From contig OMRS01000076.1 of the NCBI GenBank assembly GCA_900313545.1, positions 1 to 13,104 on the forward strand: a stretch of DNA of 13,104 bases, written 5' to 3'. Origin of the DNA: an uncultured Eubacteriales bacterium (GTDB lineage Bacteria; Bacillota_A; Clostridia; Christensenellales; Aristaeellaceae). The notes beneath the pieces are model-generated. The model searched no databases, was not told the DNA's origin, and saw nothing but the letters and a program-made list of their open reading frames with translations. Both the position numbers and the translations under genes were made by a program. Of this stretch, positions 1 through 7,530 are shown piece after piece (position 1 is the stretch's first letter; each line of letters starts with the position of its first letter).

Positions 1-1
1 A

Positions 2-1198
2 AAGGTGGCATACCGGCACAACCTTCAGGTGCTGCTTCACGAAAAGCCCTTCGAAGGAGTCAACGGCTCCGGAAAGCACAACAACTGGTCCCTGTCCACC
101 GATGAGGGGGAGAACCTGCTGGATCCTGGCAGCACGCCCATGGAGAACGCACAGTTCCTGTTGTTCCTCACTGCCGTGATCTGCGCGGTGGATGACTACC
201 AGGACCTGCTGCGCCTGAGCGTGGCTTCCGCAGGGAATGACCACCGGCTGGGGGATGACGAGGCGCCTCCGGCCATCGTGTCCATGTATGTGGGCAATGA
301 GCTCAAGGGTGTCATCGACGCCATCGTGGAGGGAAAGCCCTACCAGCATGCCGGCAAGCATTTCATGAACATCGGGGTCAGCGCCCTGCCGCCCATCCCC
401 CAGGATACCTCCGACCGGAACCGCACCTCGCCCTTCGCCTTTACAGGCAACAAGTTTGAATTCAGGATGCTGGGCTCCTCCTTCAACATCGCCTGTTCCA
501 ACATCATGATCAATTCCGCCGTGGCCGACGTGCTCATGCATTATGCGGACGAGCTCGAGCAGGCGAAGGATTTTGAGGCCTCCCTGCGGGAGCTCATCCG
601 GAGGGAACTCACGGCCCATCACCGGATCCTCTTTGACGGCAACGGCTATTCCCGGGCCTGGGAGATGGAGGCGGAATCCCGGGGCCTTTTGAACCTGCGG
701 GCCACGCCGGAAGCACTGCTGCGCTATACGGACGAGAAGAACGTGAACATGTTCCGCCGCCAGGGCATCTATACCCTCAATGAAATCCGTTCCCGGCGGG
801 ACATCAACCTGGAGGAGTACTCCAAGACGGTGCGCATCGAGGCCCGCACCAGCGTGGAACTGCTGCGCCAGAAGATCATTCCGGCCTGCATCGCCTATGC
901 GGGGCAGGTGGCGGAGAGTGTGGCCTCCCGCAAGGCCATCGGTATTGAGGCACCGGCGGAAAAGAAGCTGGCGGCGCAGCTGACGGGCAAGATCGCGGAG
1001 CTGCTTTCCCGCACTGAAACGCTGGAGCAGGCCATCGCCCTGGAGCCCGAGGCGATGGAGGCACGCATCTTCCATGACCGGGACCGGATTCTGCCGGCCA
1101 TGGAACGGGCGAGGGAGACGGCGGACGATCTGGAGGGAATGGTGGACAGCCGCGTATGGCCCCTGCCGGGGTATGCCAAGCTTCTGTATTATGTCTGA
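2..1198 (+). CDS. glnN: Glutamine synthetase type III, C-terminal part (5'-truncated by window edge)
   Basis: Cytoplasmic enzyme joining ammonia to glutamate with ATP to make glutamine, the entry point of nitrogen assimilation. The reading frame is open at the left edge and ends at TGA 1196-1198, leaving about 398 residues of a family normally near 700. Near the start is the GSIII signature HEKPFEGVNGSGKHNNWS, from the ATP/glutamate-binding region of the catalytic domain. Further on are GNDHRLGDDEAPPAIVS and the FAFTGNKFEFRMLGSS block with its conserved Arg. The rest is the long helical C-terminal extension typical of GSIII (for example ARTSVELLRQKIIPA), ending PLPGYAKLLYYV. The GTG in the first bases is not a real start, because family homology begins immediately and the N-terminal half must lie to the left. 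A terminator follows 11 bases after the stop, so this gene ends its own transcript. Family assignment is very secure. Confidence 0.97.
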   Translation, partial: KVAYRHNLQVLLHEKPFEGVNGSGKHNNWSLSTDEGENLLDPGSTPMENAQFLLFLTAVICAVDDYQDLLRLSVASAGNDHRLGDDEAPPAIVSMYVGNELKGVIDAIVEGKPYQHAGKHFMNIGVSALPPIPQDTSDRNRTSPFAFTGNKFEFRMLGSSFNIACSNIMINSAVADVLMHYADELEQAKDFEASLRELIRRELTAHHRILFDGNGYSRAWEMEAESRGLLNLRATPEALLRYTDEKNVNMFRRQGIYTLNEIRSRRDINLEEYSKTVRIEARTSVELLRQKIIPACIAYAGQVAESVASRKAIGIEAPAEKKLAAQLTGKIAELLSRTETLEQAIALEPEAMEARIFHDRDRILPAMERARETADDLEGMVDSRVWPLPGYAKLLYYV

Positions 1199-1209
1199 AC
1201 CCTATTTCG

Positions 1210-1239
1210 GGACAGGAACTTCGGGTCCTGTCCTTTTTT
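1210..1239 (+). terminator. Intrinsic terminator of glnN
   Basis: An eight-base stem GGACAGGA (1210-1217) pairs with TCCTGTCC (1226-1233). The loop contains a C(TTCG)G tetraloop, and six T follow (1234-1239). It lies just after the glnN stop codon and separates it from the sensory operon. Confidence 0.93.
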
Positions 1240-1271
1240 CATGTCTGTCCGCGGCAAACGGGACGGCGGAC

Positions 1272-1301
1272 TTGAACGGGAAAAACGGTCAATGTTATAC
1301 T
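1272..1301 (+). promoter_or_regulatory. Sigma-A-type promoter of the sensory operon
   Basis: TTGAAC (1272-1277) and TATACT (1296-1301) are separated by 18 bases, with a TG extended -10 dinucleotide at 1293-1294. The predicted transcript start is near 1308, giving a leader of about 46 bases before the lipoprotein gene. Confidence 0.72.
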
Positions 1302-1324
1302 GCCTTTGGAGTACAAGTAAAACA

Positions 1325-1339
1325 GCGCGGCTGCCGCGC
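1325..1339 (+). promoter_or_regulatory. GC hairpin abutting the Shine-Dalgarno of the lipoprotein gene
   Basis: GCGCGGC (1325-1331) and GCCGCGC (1333-1339) are perfect complements around a single T, so the real loop would be about three bases. The GGGGGAGG ribosome binding site (about 1341-1348) follows immediately and lies 5 bases from ATG 1354. It has no T-run, so it is not a terminator. A role in mRNA stability or translation control is inference. Confidence 0.5.
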
Positions 1340-1353
1340 GGGGGGAGGAACCC

Positions 1354-2334
1354 ATGAAACAGCTTCGAAACGGAATTCTTTGCGGAGTGCTGCTGGCGCT
1401 GTGCCTGCTGACGGGATGCACGCAGCAGCCGGAACCTGCACCGGAAAATCCGGTGGTGGTGGGTTTTTCCCAGCTGGGATCGGAGAGCGCATGGCGCATC
1501 GCCAATACCCAGAGCATGGAGGCGGCTGCCCAGAAGTTCGGCTACGGCCTCATGATGGACAACGCCAATCAGAAACAGGAAAAACAGATCGCGGCCATTC
1601 GGTCCTTCATTGCTTACCGGGTGGATGTGATCATTTTCTCGCCCATTGTGGAAACCGGCTGGACCCATGTGCTGCGGGAGGCCAAGAATGCGGGAATCCC
1701 TGTCATCCTGACCGACCGCATGATCGAGAGCGGGGATGAAGACCTGTATACCAGCTACGTGGGCGCGGATTTCATCCAGGAGGGGCGGAAAGCCGGAGAA
1801 TACCTGGTGCGCAAGGCGGATGCCCTGGGCAGGACGACGGTCAACGTGGTGGAGATCAGCGGGACCATTGACTCCACCCCCATGCGGGAGCGTCATCAGG
1901 GATTCATGGATGTGATCCGGAAGGATCCCCGCTTCCATGTGGTGGACAGCATTTCCGGAGATTTCCTGCGCTCCAAGGGCAAGGAATGCATGGCGGAGCT
2001 GCTCAGGCGCCACGGAGCGGAGGGGATCGACGTGGTCTACTCCCACAACGACGCCATGACCCTGGGTGCGCTGGATGTGCTGGATGCGCAGGGCATCCGG
2101 CCCGGACAGGACATGGTGATCATCTCTGTGGACGGGGAGAAGGCGGCCGTGGATGCCCTCAGGCAGGGACGCATCAACTGCATCGTGCAGTGCACCCCTG
2201 ACCTGGGAGAGGCCACCATGGGGCTGGTGCAGGACCTGGTGGCAGGTCGGCAGATCCCCAAGGTGGCCCATCCGGAGGAATCCATGTTTACCGACTTTGA
2301 CGACCTGACCTCGCCTCAGGTGGAGGGATTCTGA
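1354..2334 (+). CDS. YtfQ-like sugar-binding lipoprotein (periplasmic-binding protein), probable co-receptor
   Basis: A 326-residue solute-binding protein of the ribose/galactofuranose (RbsB/YtfQ) class, expected to sit outside the membrane as a lipoprotein and bind a monosaccharide. The N-terminus is a lipoprotein signal with lipobox LTGC (lipid-bearing Cys22). Family blocks follow in order: VGFSQLGSESAWR, IRSFIAYRVDVIIFSPIVET, AGIPVILTDRMI, and VVYSHNDAMTLGALDVLD with IISVDG. These match the YtfQ subgroup (FSQ..ESxWR and FSPxVETGW) best. ATG 1354 follows a strong GGAGG. The gene overlaps the downstream kinase by one base and no ABC ATPase or permease lies nearby. Comparable binding protein plus LytS/YesM kinase plus YesN regulator sets, such as XylFII-LytS of Clostridium beijerinckii, sense sugars rather than import them. 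A sensing role is therefore inferred, and the ligand is unknown. Confidence 0.88.
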   Translation: MKQLRNGILCGVLLALCLLTGCTQQPEPAPENPVVVGFSQLGSESAWRIANTQSMEAAAQKFGYGLMMDNANQKQEKQIAAIRSFIAYRVDVIIFSPIVETGWTHVLREAKNAGIPVILTDRMIESGDEDLYTSYVGADFIQEGRKAGEYLVRKADALGRTTVNVVEISGTIDSTPMRERHQGFMDVIRKDPRFHVVDSISGDFLRSKGKECMAELLRRHGAEGIDVVYSHNDAMTLGALDVLDAQGIRPGQDMVIISVDGEKAAVDALRQGRINCIVQCTPDLGEATMGLVQDLVAGRQIPKVAHPEESMFTDFDDLTSPQVEGF

Positions 2335-3818
2335 TGAGATGCAGAAAAAACCTCACCAGCATCGCGCAGCGGATCCGCCAGTCCACCGTGTCCATCGTGG
2401 GTTTGCTGATGCTGCCGGTGGCACTCAGTCTGGTGATCATGCTGGTCTATGCCGGCCGCTACCAGGGAATCATCGGCCGCATGGAACAGGCGGCGGCTCT
2501 CAAACCCCTGGTCAGCACACGGATTTCGGAACAGCTTTTTTCGGTGGCTGCGGGAAGGGTCAGATTTGAGGAAAGCGAGCTGGAGGAACTGACCCGCCAG
2601 GTGGACGCACAGCTTCAGCAGATGAGTGCGGTGGCCCAGGGGGATGCCCGGCTTCAGCTGACCGTGGCAACGCGGACCATGGAGACGCTGGAGGGGTACA
2701 TCGAGGAGGTCCGCACGGGCATGGAGGAAGGGCGGCCCATCCGGGACATTGAGTATATCGTGGATGAGGTTCGGGATGTGGGCAACCTGGTGGTGAGCAT
2801 GCTGGAGGAATTCATCTCCACCGAGATCGGGGATGCCGCAAGGACCAACCAGCGCATGTCCGGCCTCCTGGCGGCAGCTGCCTTTGTCGAGGTGGCACTG
2901 GTGGTGATCACGGTGCTTCTTTCGGCCCATAACACCCGCAGGGTCAACCGCTCCATTGCCACATCCATATCACGGCTTGAGGATGTGGTGCACCAGATCA
3001 CGGGCGGGAACATGACCGCCCGCGTGCGGCAGATGGATGTGGAGGAGCTTCAGGAACTGGCGGATCAGGTCAATGTCATGGCCAACACCCTGGAAACCCT
3101 CATCGTGCAGATCCGCACCGAGCAGGAGAACCTGGCCAAGTCGGAGCTGCGGACCCTGCAGGCCCAGATCAATCCCCATTTTCTGTACAATACCCTGGAT
3201 ACCATCATCTGGCAGGCGGAATCCGGAAAGGCGGAGGAGGTGATCCGCCTGACCAGTTCCCTGAGCGATTTTTTCCGGATCACCCTGTCCTCCGGCGCGG
3301 ACTGGATTCGCGTTCCCCAGGAAATCCAGCACATCTCCGGCTACCTGAGCATCCAGAAGACCCGCTACCGGGACATCCTCAATTACAGCATCGATGTGCC
3401 CCCGGAACTGTCCGAGGTGTACATGGTCAAGTTCCTGCTTCAGCCGCTGGTGGAAAACGCGCTGTACCACGGCATCCGCGCGCGGCGCGGCGGCGGCACC
3501 ATCACCATCCGCGCGCGGGAGAAGGATGGAAAAATCCGTTTCAGCGTGCAGGACACAGGGCGCGGCATGTCCCCTGAACAGCTCCGGAACCTGAAGGAGA
3601 GCCTGCAGGTGGGCATTCCTTCGGTGCAGAAGGAGGACATGGAGAACCGTTCGGGATACGGCCTTCGCAATGTGGACCTGCGCATCCGGCTGTATTACAT
3701 GCAGGAAAAGGGCCTGGAGATCGAGTCCGACAGCAGCGGGACCACGGTGTCCTTCACGGTCCCTTCAAAGACACAGGCCGAGATCGAGAACGGGACAAAG
3801 GGCGGCGCACTGGAGTAG
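2334..3818 (+). CDS. Sensor histidine kinase, YesM/LytS (HPK7-like) type
   Basis: A 494-residue membrane kinase that should autophosphorylate and pass phosphate to the adjacent response regulator. It has membrane segment 1 at about residues 17-40, an extracytoplasmic helical sensor of about 135 residues, and membrane segment 2 at about 177-200. A HAMP region follows at about 200-253, then a His_kinase domain with the motif QINPHFLYNTLD (phospho-His282). The ATPase domain shows the N box QPLVENALYHGI (Asn375), the G1 box DTGRGMS (Asp407) and GYGLRNVDLRIRLYY (from about residue 442). The Pro after the Asn-Pro-His triad and absence of an HATPase F box are typical of the family. ATG 2334 shares its A with the upstream TGA, and GGAGGG about six bases before it makes translational coupling likely. 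The sensor region probably contacts the sugar-binding lipoprotein, which is inference from gene order. Confidence 0.95.
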   Translation: MRCRKNLTSIAQRIRQSTVSIVGLLMLPVALSLVIMLVYAGRYQGIIGRMEQAAALKPLVSTRISEQLFSVAAGRVRFEESELEELTRQVDAQLQQMSAVAQGDARLQLTVATRTMETLEGYIEEVRTGMEEGRPIRDIEYIVDEVRDVGNLVVSMLEEFISTEIGDAARTNQRMSGLLAAAAFVEVALVVITVLLSAHNTRRVNRSIATSISRLEDVVHQITGGNMTARVRQMDVEELQELADQVNVMANTLETLIVQIRTEQENLAKSELRTLQAQINPHFLYNTLDTIIWQAESGKAEEVIRLTSSLSDFFRITLSSGADWIRVPQEIQHISGYLSIQKTRYRDILNYSIDVPPELSEVYMVKFLLQPLVENALYHGIRARRGGGTITIRAREKDGKIRFSVQDTGRGMSPEQLRNLKESLQVGIPSVQKEDMENRSGYGLRNVDLRIRLYYMQEKGLEIESDSSGTTVSFTVPSKTQAEIENGTKGGALE

Positions 3819-3840
3819 TCCCTGATGACAGAAAGGAAAC

Positions 3841-3859
3841 GGCCTGCCTGAGGCGGGCC
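3841..3859 (+). promoter_or_regulatory. Hairpin abutting the Shine-Dalgarno of the response regulator
   Basis: GGCCTGCC (3841-3848) pairs with GGCGGGCC (3852-3859) over eight pairs with one U-G wobble and a TGA loop. The GGGGGAG ribosome binding site follows at 3861-3867. There is no T-run. It resembles the hairpin before the first gene of the operon. Control of translation or RNA processing between the kinase and regulator genes is possible. Confidence 0.5.
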
Positions 3860-3870
3860 TGGGGGAGAAT

Positions 3871-5415
3871 ATGAAAGTATTTCTGGTGGATGACGAGATT
3901 GCCATCCGGGAAAACCTGCGGAACTCCTTTCCCTGGGAGAAGAGCGGGTTTGTGCTCATCGGGGAGGCGCCGGACGGGGAGATGGCGCTGCCCATGATCC
4001 GGGACCTGAATCCGGACATTTTGCTCACGGACATCAAGATGCCATTCATGGACGGATTGTCCCTGTGCAGGGAGGTGCGCAGGACCATGCCCTGGGTGGG
4101 GGTGATCATCCTCTCCGGATATGACGATTTTAGCTACGCCCGTCAGGCGATGTCCATGGGTGTGAGGGAATACCTGCTCAAACCGGTGACGGCGGCGGAG
4201 CTGGAGGCGGCCCTCCTCCGGGTGAAGGAAGCCATCCTGGACAGTGAGCAGTCCCAGGCAGGCGGGGAGAAGGACGGGGAGAAGGCCCTCATGCGGGAGA
4301 TGCTTCTGTCCACCCTCTTCACGGAAGAGGAGGACCGGGAGGAGGACCGGGCTCTCCTTGAAAAGATGAAGGGACTGGGAGTGAACCTGGAGGCCGGATA
4401 TTATCTGGTCATCGATATCGCCTTTGACACGGAGGGCTGCGGCAGGGCCGAGGGCCGCAACGCCCTGGCGCACCTGGCGGAGAACGAGGGAGGCACAGTC
4501 CACGTGTGTGCCGCGCCCAAGGGAGCCCGTGCGCTGGTCCTGGGCAGCACGGAACAGGATGCCGAGGAGCGGGCGTATTCCTTTGCCTCCTCCGCGCTGC
4601 ACCTGCCGGAGCTGGAGGACTGCAGTCAGCTCCTGCTGTGCGTGGGGGAGACCGTGGGCAACTATTACGATATCCGCAGGTCCATGCGTTCGGCCCGGCA
4701 TGTCCGGCACATGCTCACCGACTGGGAGACCCGGCAGCGGCGCATTGCCGGTGTGGGCGAGGTGTCGCAGCAGCGGCAGATGCCGGAGAACCTGGAGCTG
4801 AGTCCCCTGTATGAACGGCTCCAGTATGCCCGCAATGAAGAGATCCGCCAGATCCTGCTGGATTATACGGCGACGCTGGACCCGATGCTGGCGGCGGGCT
4901 ATCTGCAGGTGGCTGCCCCCATCGCTGCCCGGCGCATCGTGCAGGAATCCGGGGGAGACAGCCAGAAGGTGCTGGACCAGGGACTCATCCAGGAAATGCT
5001 GCAGAACCCGGGGAGCGGCTCCCTGCAGCAGCTCATTGAGCTTCTGCAGCAGGCCATCGCCTACAGGGACCGCAGCGGACGCGGGTTTGACGAATCGCCC
5101 ATCAGCCGGGCGAGGGTATACCTGGCCCGGAATTTCTCCAACCCCAACCTGATGCTCCAGGATGTGGCGGAGGAGATCGGCATGTCCCAGAGCCACTGTT
5201 CCACCGTTTTCGCCCAGGAGACCGGGATCACCTTCACCCAGTACCTGACGGGGCTTCGAATCGGCAAAGCCAAGGAACTGCTGACGGCCACGGAGATGAA
5301 GACCTCCCAGATCGCCATGGAGGTGGGGTACAATGACTCCCACTATTTCAGCTATCTGTTCAAGAAAACCACAGGGATGACCCCCAGTGAATTCAGAAAA
5401 AGCGAAAAGGAGTAG
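3871..5415 (+). CDS. Response regulator with AraC-type DNA-binding domain (YesN-like)
   Basis: A 514-residue cytoplasmic transcription factor, partner of the kinase just upstream. The receiver domain spans residues 1-120, with acidic pocket D7-D8, phospho-acceptor Asp54 (LLTDIKMPFMDG), switch Ser82 (ILSGYDDF) and Lys104 (LLKPV). The middle of about 270 residues is the poorly conserved linker typical of YesN-like regulators. The C-terminal 100 residues hold two helix-turn-helix motifs of the AraC family: LQDVAEEIGMSQSHCSTVF, then TSQIAMEVGYNDSHYFSYLF with FKKTTGMTPSEFR. ATG 3871 follows GGGGGAG by three bases and opens directly on the receiver fold. Fifty-two bases separate it from the kinase. 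Its targets are unknown. No sugar transporter is adjacent, so it probably acts on a distant locus or on genes outside the window. Confidence 0.96.
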   Translation: MKVFLVDDEIAIRENLRNSFPWEKSGFVLIGEAPDGEMALPMIRDLNPDILLTDIKMPFMDGLSLCREVRRTMPWVGVIILSGYDDFSYARQAMSMGVREYLLKPVTAAELEAALLRVKEAILDSEQSQAGGEKDGEKALMREMLLSTLFTEEEDREEDRALLEKMKGLGVNLEAGYYLVIDIAFDTEGCGRAEGRNALAHLAENEGGTVHVCAAPKGARALVLGSTEQDAEERAYSFASSALHLPELEDCSQLLLCVGETVGNYYDIRRSMRSARHVRHMLTDWETRQRRIAGVGEVSQQRQMPENLELSPLYERLQYARNEEIRQILLDYTATLDPMLAAGYLQVAAPIAARRIVQESGGDSQKVLDQGLIQEMLQNPGSGSLQQLIELLQQAIAYRDRSGRGFDESPISRARVYLARNFSNPNLMLQDVAEEIGMSQSHCSTVFAQETGITFTQYLTGLRIGKAKELLTATEMKTSQIAMEVGYNDSHYFSYLFKKTTGMTPSEFRKSEKE

Positions 5416-5498
5416 CGGCGCGGGACGGGCTGCGTGCCCGCTCCTGTGCAATGACGATTTGACCGGCATGCCGTGACCTGCGAAACGGCCGTTTTGTG

Positions 5499-5524
5499 CC
5501 GGTGCCCGGGAGGGCCCGGTTTTT
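5499..5524 (+). terminator. Intrinsic terminator after the response regulator
   Basis: CCGG (5499-5502), a bulged T, then GCCC (5504-5507) pair with GGGC (5512-5515) and CCGG (5516-5519) around a GGGA loop. Five T follow (5520-5524). It lies 84 bases after the stop of the sensory operon. Because no clear promoter is visible between here and agcS, it could also act as an attenuator. Confidence 0.72.
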
Positions 5525-5730
5525 CCCGATGCCCATGGGCGATGGGATGGCCCGCTTTCCGGAAAACGGGCGGCAGGGACCAGGGCAGGGAACCCCGCGG
5601 GAAAAAACCAAACCGGGTGCCGCCCTGAGAAAAGGGGACGGCGGTTTTCATGGAAGGAAGGCCGGGTCTGTGCTGCCCGCAGCACCGGAGGGGTGCCGCG
5701 GGCAGGTTTTGTGGACAGGGAGGGATTGCG
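5525..5730 (+). promoter_or_regulatory. Highly structured leader region before agcS (riboswitch-like, class unassigned)
   Basis: The gene-free stretch 5416-5730 contains many inverted repeats. Before the terminator are CGGGC/GCCCG (5426-5440), CGGCATGCCG (5464-5473) and AAACGGCCGTTT (5483-5494). After it come GCCCATGGGC (5531-5540), a GCCCG-TTTCC/GGAAA-CGGGC hairpin (5550-5571), and a long-range pairing GGGCGGCA (5568-5575) with TGCCGCCC (5618-5625). Closest to the gene, GTGCTG/CAGCAC (5670-5685) competes with a stronger hairpin. That one pairs GCCCGC-GCACC (5675-5686) with GGTGC-GCGGGC (5692-5703) and ends 13 bases before the AGGGAGGG ribosome binding site. Mutually exclusive hairpins beside the start site are riboswitch-like. 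Scattered glycine-aptamer-like words occur (AAAGGGGACG at 5631-5640, CAGGTTTTGTGGACAG at 5703-5718), but I could not fold a complete aptamer. No convincing promoter was seen. Confidence 0.42.
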
Positions 5731-7154
5731 ATGACGGTCAGCGAATGGATCAATGCACTCGACAGCCTCGCCTGGGGGCCGGTCATGCTGATACTGCTGG
5801 TGGGAACCGGCTGCTATCTGACGGCCCGGCTGGGGTTTTTCAGTTTGCCAGGTTCGGTTTCTGGTGGAAGAACACCATGGGACGCCTGTTTTCCGGAAGG
5901 CATGGCCATGCCGACGGGGAGGTCACGCCCTTCCAGGCGGTCACAATGGCCCTTGCATCCACGGTGGGAACGGGCAACATCGCCGGCGTGACCGGGGCCA
6001 TCTTTCTGGGAGGACCGGGCGCGGTTTTCTGGATGTGGCTGGCGGCCCTTGCGGGCATGATGACCAAGTATGCGGAAGTGCTGCTGGCGGTGCGCTTCAG
6101 GGAGCGGAATGAAAAGGGTGAATGGGTGGGCGGCCCCATGTACTATATCCGCAACGGCATGGGCGCGCAGTGGGCCTGGATGGGGTCCCTGTTTGCCCTG
6201 CTTGCCTCCCTTGCAGCCTTTGGCATCGGGAATGCCGCGCAGATTCATTCCATTGTGAATGCCGTCAACAATGCCATCGACGTGTTTGTCCCGGATGCGA
6301 CCCGGTTCGTTTCCCTGCCCGGCGGGGAGGTGCGGGTGACAAGCCTGATCATCGGGGCCGTGGTCGCCCTCTGTGTGGGATCCGTGCTGCTGGGAGGCGT
6401 CAGGCGCATCGGGCAGGTGACGGAAAAAATGGTGCCGGTAATGGCGCTTCTCTATATCCTCGTCACTCTGGGCGTCATCCTTGCCAATTTCAGCCAGATG
6501 GGAAAGGTGATGCTCCTGATTCTGGAAGGCGCTTTCCGGCCTGCCGCGGTCATGGGCGGTTTTGCGGGGACATCCATCCTCGTCTGCATGCAGAAGGGGA
6601 TCGGCAGGGGCTGTTTTTCCAATGAGGCCGGACTGGGCTCCTCGCCCATCGCCCATGCGTCGACCTCCGAAAAGGAGCCGGTGCTGCAGGGCCTGTTTGG
6701 CATCTTTGAAGTGTTTGTCGATACCATCCTCATCACTTCCCTGACCAGTTTTACCGTCCTGAGCGTCTACTGCGCCGGAAAACTGGACATCACCTGGGGC
6801 TCAGGGGGCAATGCGTCGGACGTGGCCACGGCGATGGGCAGCGTGCTGGGCAGCGGGCCCAGCGCTGTGCTGCTGGCGCTTTGTCTGGTGCTGTTTGCGT
6901 TTTCCACCATGCTCAGCTGGGGCCTGTACGGGTCCCGCTGCTGCGAGTATCTCCTGGGACCCCGCGCCGCGCGACCGTATCTGCTTGTCTTTACCCTTCT
7001 GATCTTTGGCGCGGTCACCATTGATGTGGCGGATGTGTGGAACCTGGCGGATGCGCTCAACGGGTTTATGGCCATTCCAAACCTGGTGGCCGTCCTTGCC
7101 CTTTCCGGGCTGGTGGTCAGGACGACGAAGGAGTACATGAAGAAGCATTCCTGA
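5731..7154 (+). CDS. agcS: Sodium:alanine/glycine symporter (AgcS family), frameshifted near the 5' end
   Basis: An inner-membrane carrier importing alanine or glycine with sodium. ATG 5731 (MTVSEWINALDSLAWGPVML) follows AGGGAGGG by six bases, and the first 37 codons match the AgcS N-terminus up to CYLTARLGFF. Homology then continues one frame back from base 5841 (QFARFGFWWKNTMGRLFS) to the TGA at 7152-7154. The junction is a run of five T (5836-5840). One extra T would restore a continuous 474-residue protein, normal for the family. Without it the first frame yields only 86 residues, ending at 5991. Downstream signatures are intact: TPFQAVTMALASTVGTGNIA, LGGPGAVFWMW, MMTKYAEVLLAVRFRE, GGPMYYI and GCFSNEAGLGSSPIAHAST. 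About ten membrane segments are visible. A homopolymer sequencing error, a true mutation or programmed slippage are all possible. Confidence 0.9.
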
Positions 7155-7287
7155 ACCGGTCCGTGAAGCGGGGGAGTGCCGGATGGAAGGGCCGCGCCGC
7201 CCTGCCGGATGCGGTGCGCCCCAGGGACGGGCGTGCGGGGCGGCCATGCGCCGCCCGGAGCTTTCTGCGGATGCGGAAGCTGACAGG
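7155..7287 (+). other. Non-coding stretch after agcS with GC inverted repeat
   Basis: No supported gene. It contains the inverted repeat GGGCGGC/GCCGCCC with a five-base CATGC spacer (about 7238-7256), which is not followed by T residues. The functional transcript end appears to be the hairpin that follows at 7288. Confidence 0.4.
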
Positions 7288-7314
7288 AGAGCAGGGCAGG
7301 CCCCTGCTCTTTTT
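7288..7314 (+). terminator. Intrinsic terminator of agcS
   Basis: AGAGCAGGG (7288-7296) pairs perfectly with CCCTGCTCT (7302-7310) around a five-base loop, followed by a run of T to 7314. It lies 134 bases downstream of the symporter stop codon. Confidence 0.9.
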
Positions 7315-7406
7315 GCATGTCCGTCTGTCCTGCCTGTTTTTCATGGGGAGGTTTTCCGCCTGAACGCAGAAGGACCGGAAATTCACCGGCCTGGGGGAAG
7401 TAATCG

Positions 7407-7435
7407 TTGCTTTATAGAAACACCTGTGATATTCT
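7407..7435 (+). promoter_or_regulatory. Candidate promoter of the CoA-transferase gene
   Basis: TTGCTT (7407-7412) and TATTCT (7430-7435) are spaced 17 bases apart in an AT-richer patch of an otherwise GC-rich intergenic region. The predicted start near 7442 gives a leader of about 89 bases. Confidence 0.5.
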
Positions 7436-7459
7436 GCACGTCAGCTGTATCGCCAGGGA

Positions 7460-7496
7460 CGCCGGATGCCTGTGCGCCAGAGGCACAGTGTCGGCG
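7460..7496 (+). promoter_or_regulatory. Leader hairpin before the CoA-transferase
   Basis: CGCCG (7460-7464) pairs with CGGCG (7492-7496), and inside it CTGTGC (7470-7475) pairs with GCACAG (7483-7488), separated by an asymmetric internal loop. It lies in the predicted leader, 21 bases upstream of the Shine-Dalgarno. There is no T-run and no recognised riboswitch class. Confidence 0.4.
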
Positions 7497-7530
7497 GATG
7501 CCCGGCAAAAACAGCCGGAGGTGGAATAGG

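Noticed and set aside
1189..2271. A 360-codon open frame on the minus strand
   Set aside because: It is antisense to the YtfQ-like lipoprotein gene and glnN terminator, His-rich, without a credible ribosome binding site or family motifs.
3754..5685. A 643-codon open frame on the minus strand
   Set aside because: It lies antisense to the well-supported response regulator and its flanks, its translation is low-complexity His/Gly/Leu/Pro-rich, and it matches no family. It is a by-product of GC-rich codon use.
5496..5835. Upstream open extension in the frame of the main agcS body
   Set aside because: The translated extension is unlike AgcS, whereas the true N-terminus is in the other frame from ATG 5731. 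It is better explained by the frameshift at 5836-5840.
7183..7530. Upstream in-frame extension of the CoA-transferase
   Set aside because: It runs through the agcS terminator and the candidate promoter and shows no family similarity. ATG 7531 has a strong GGAGG.
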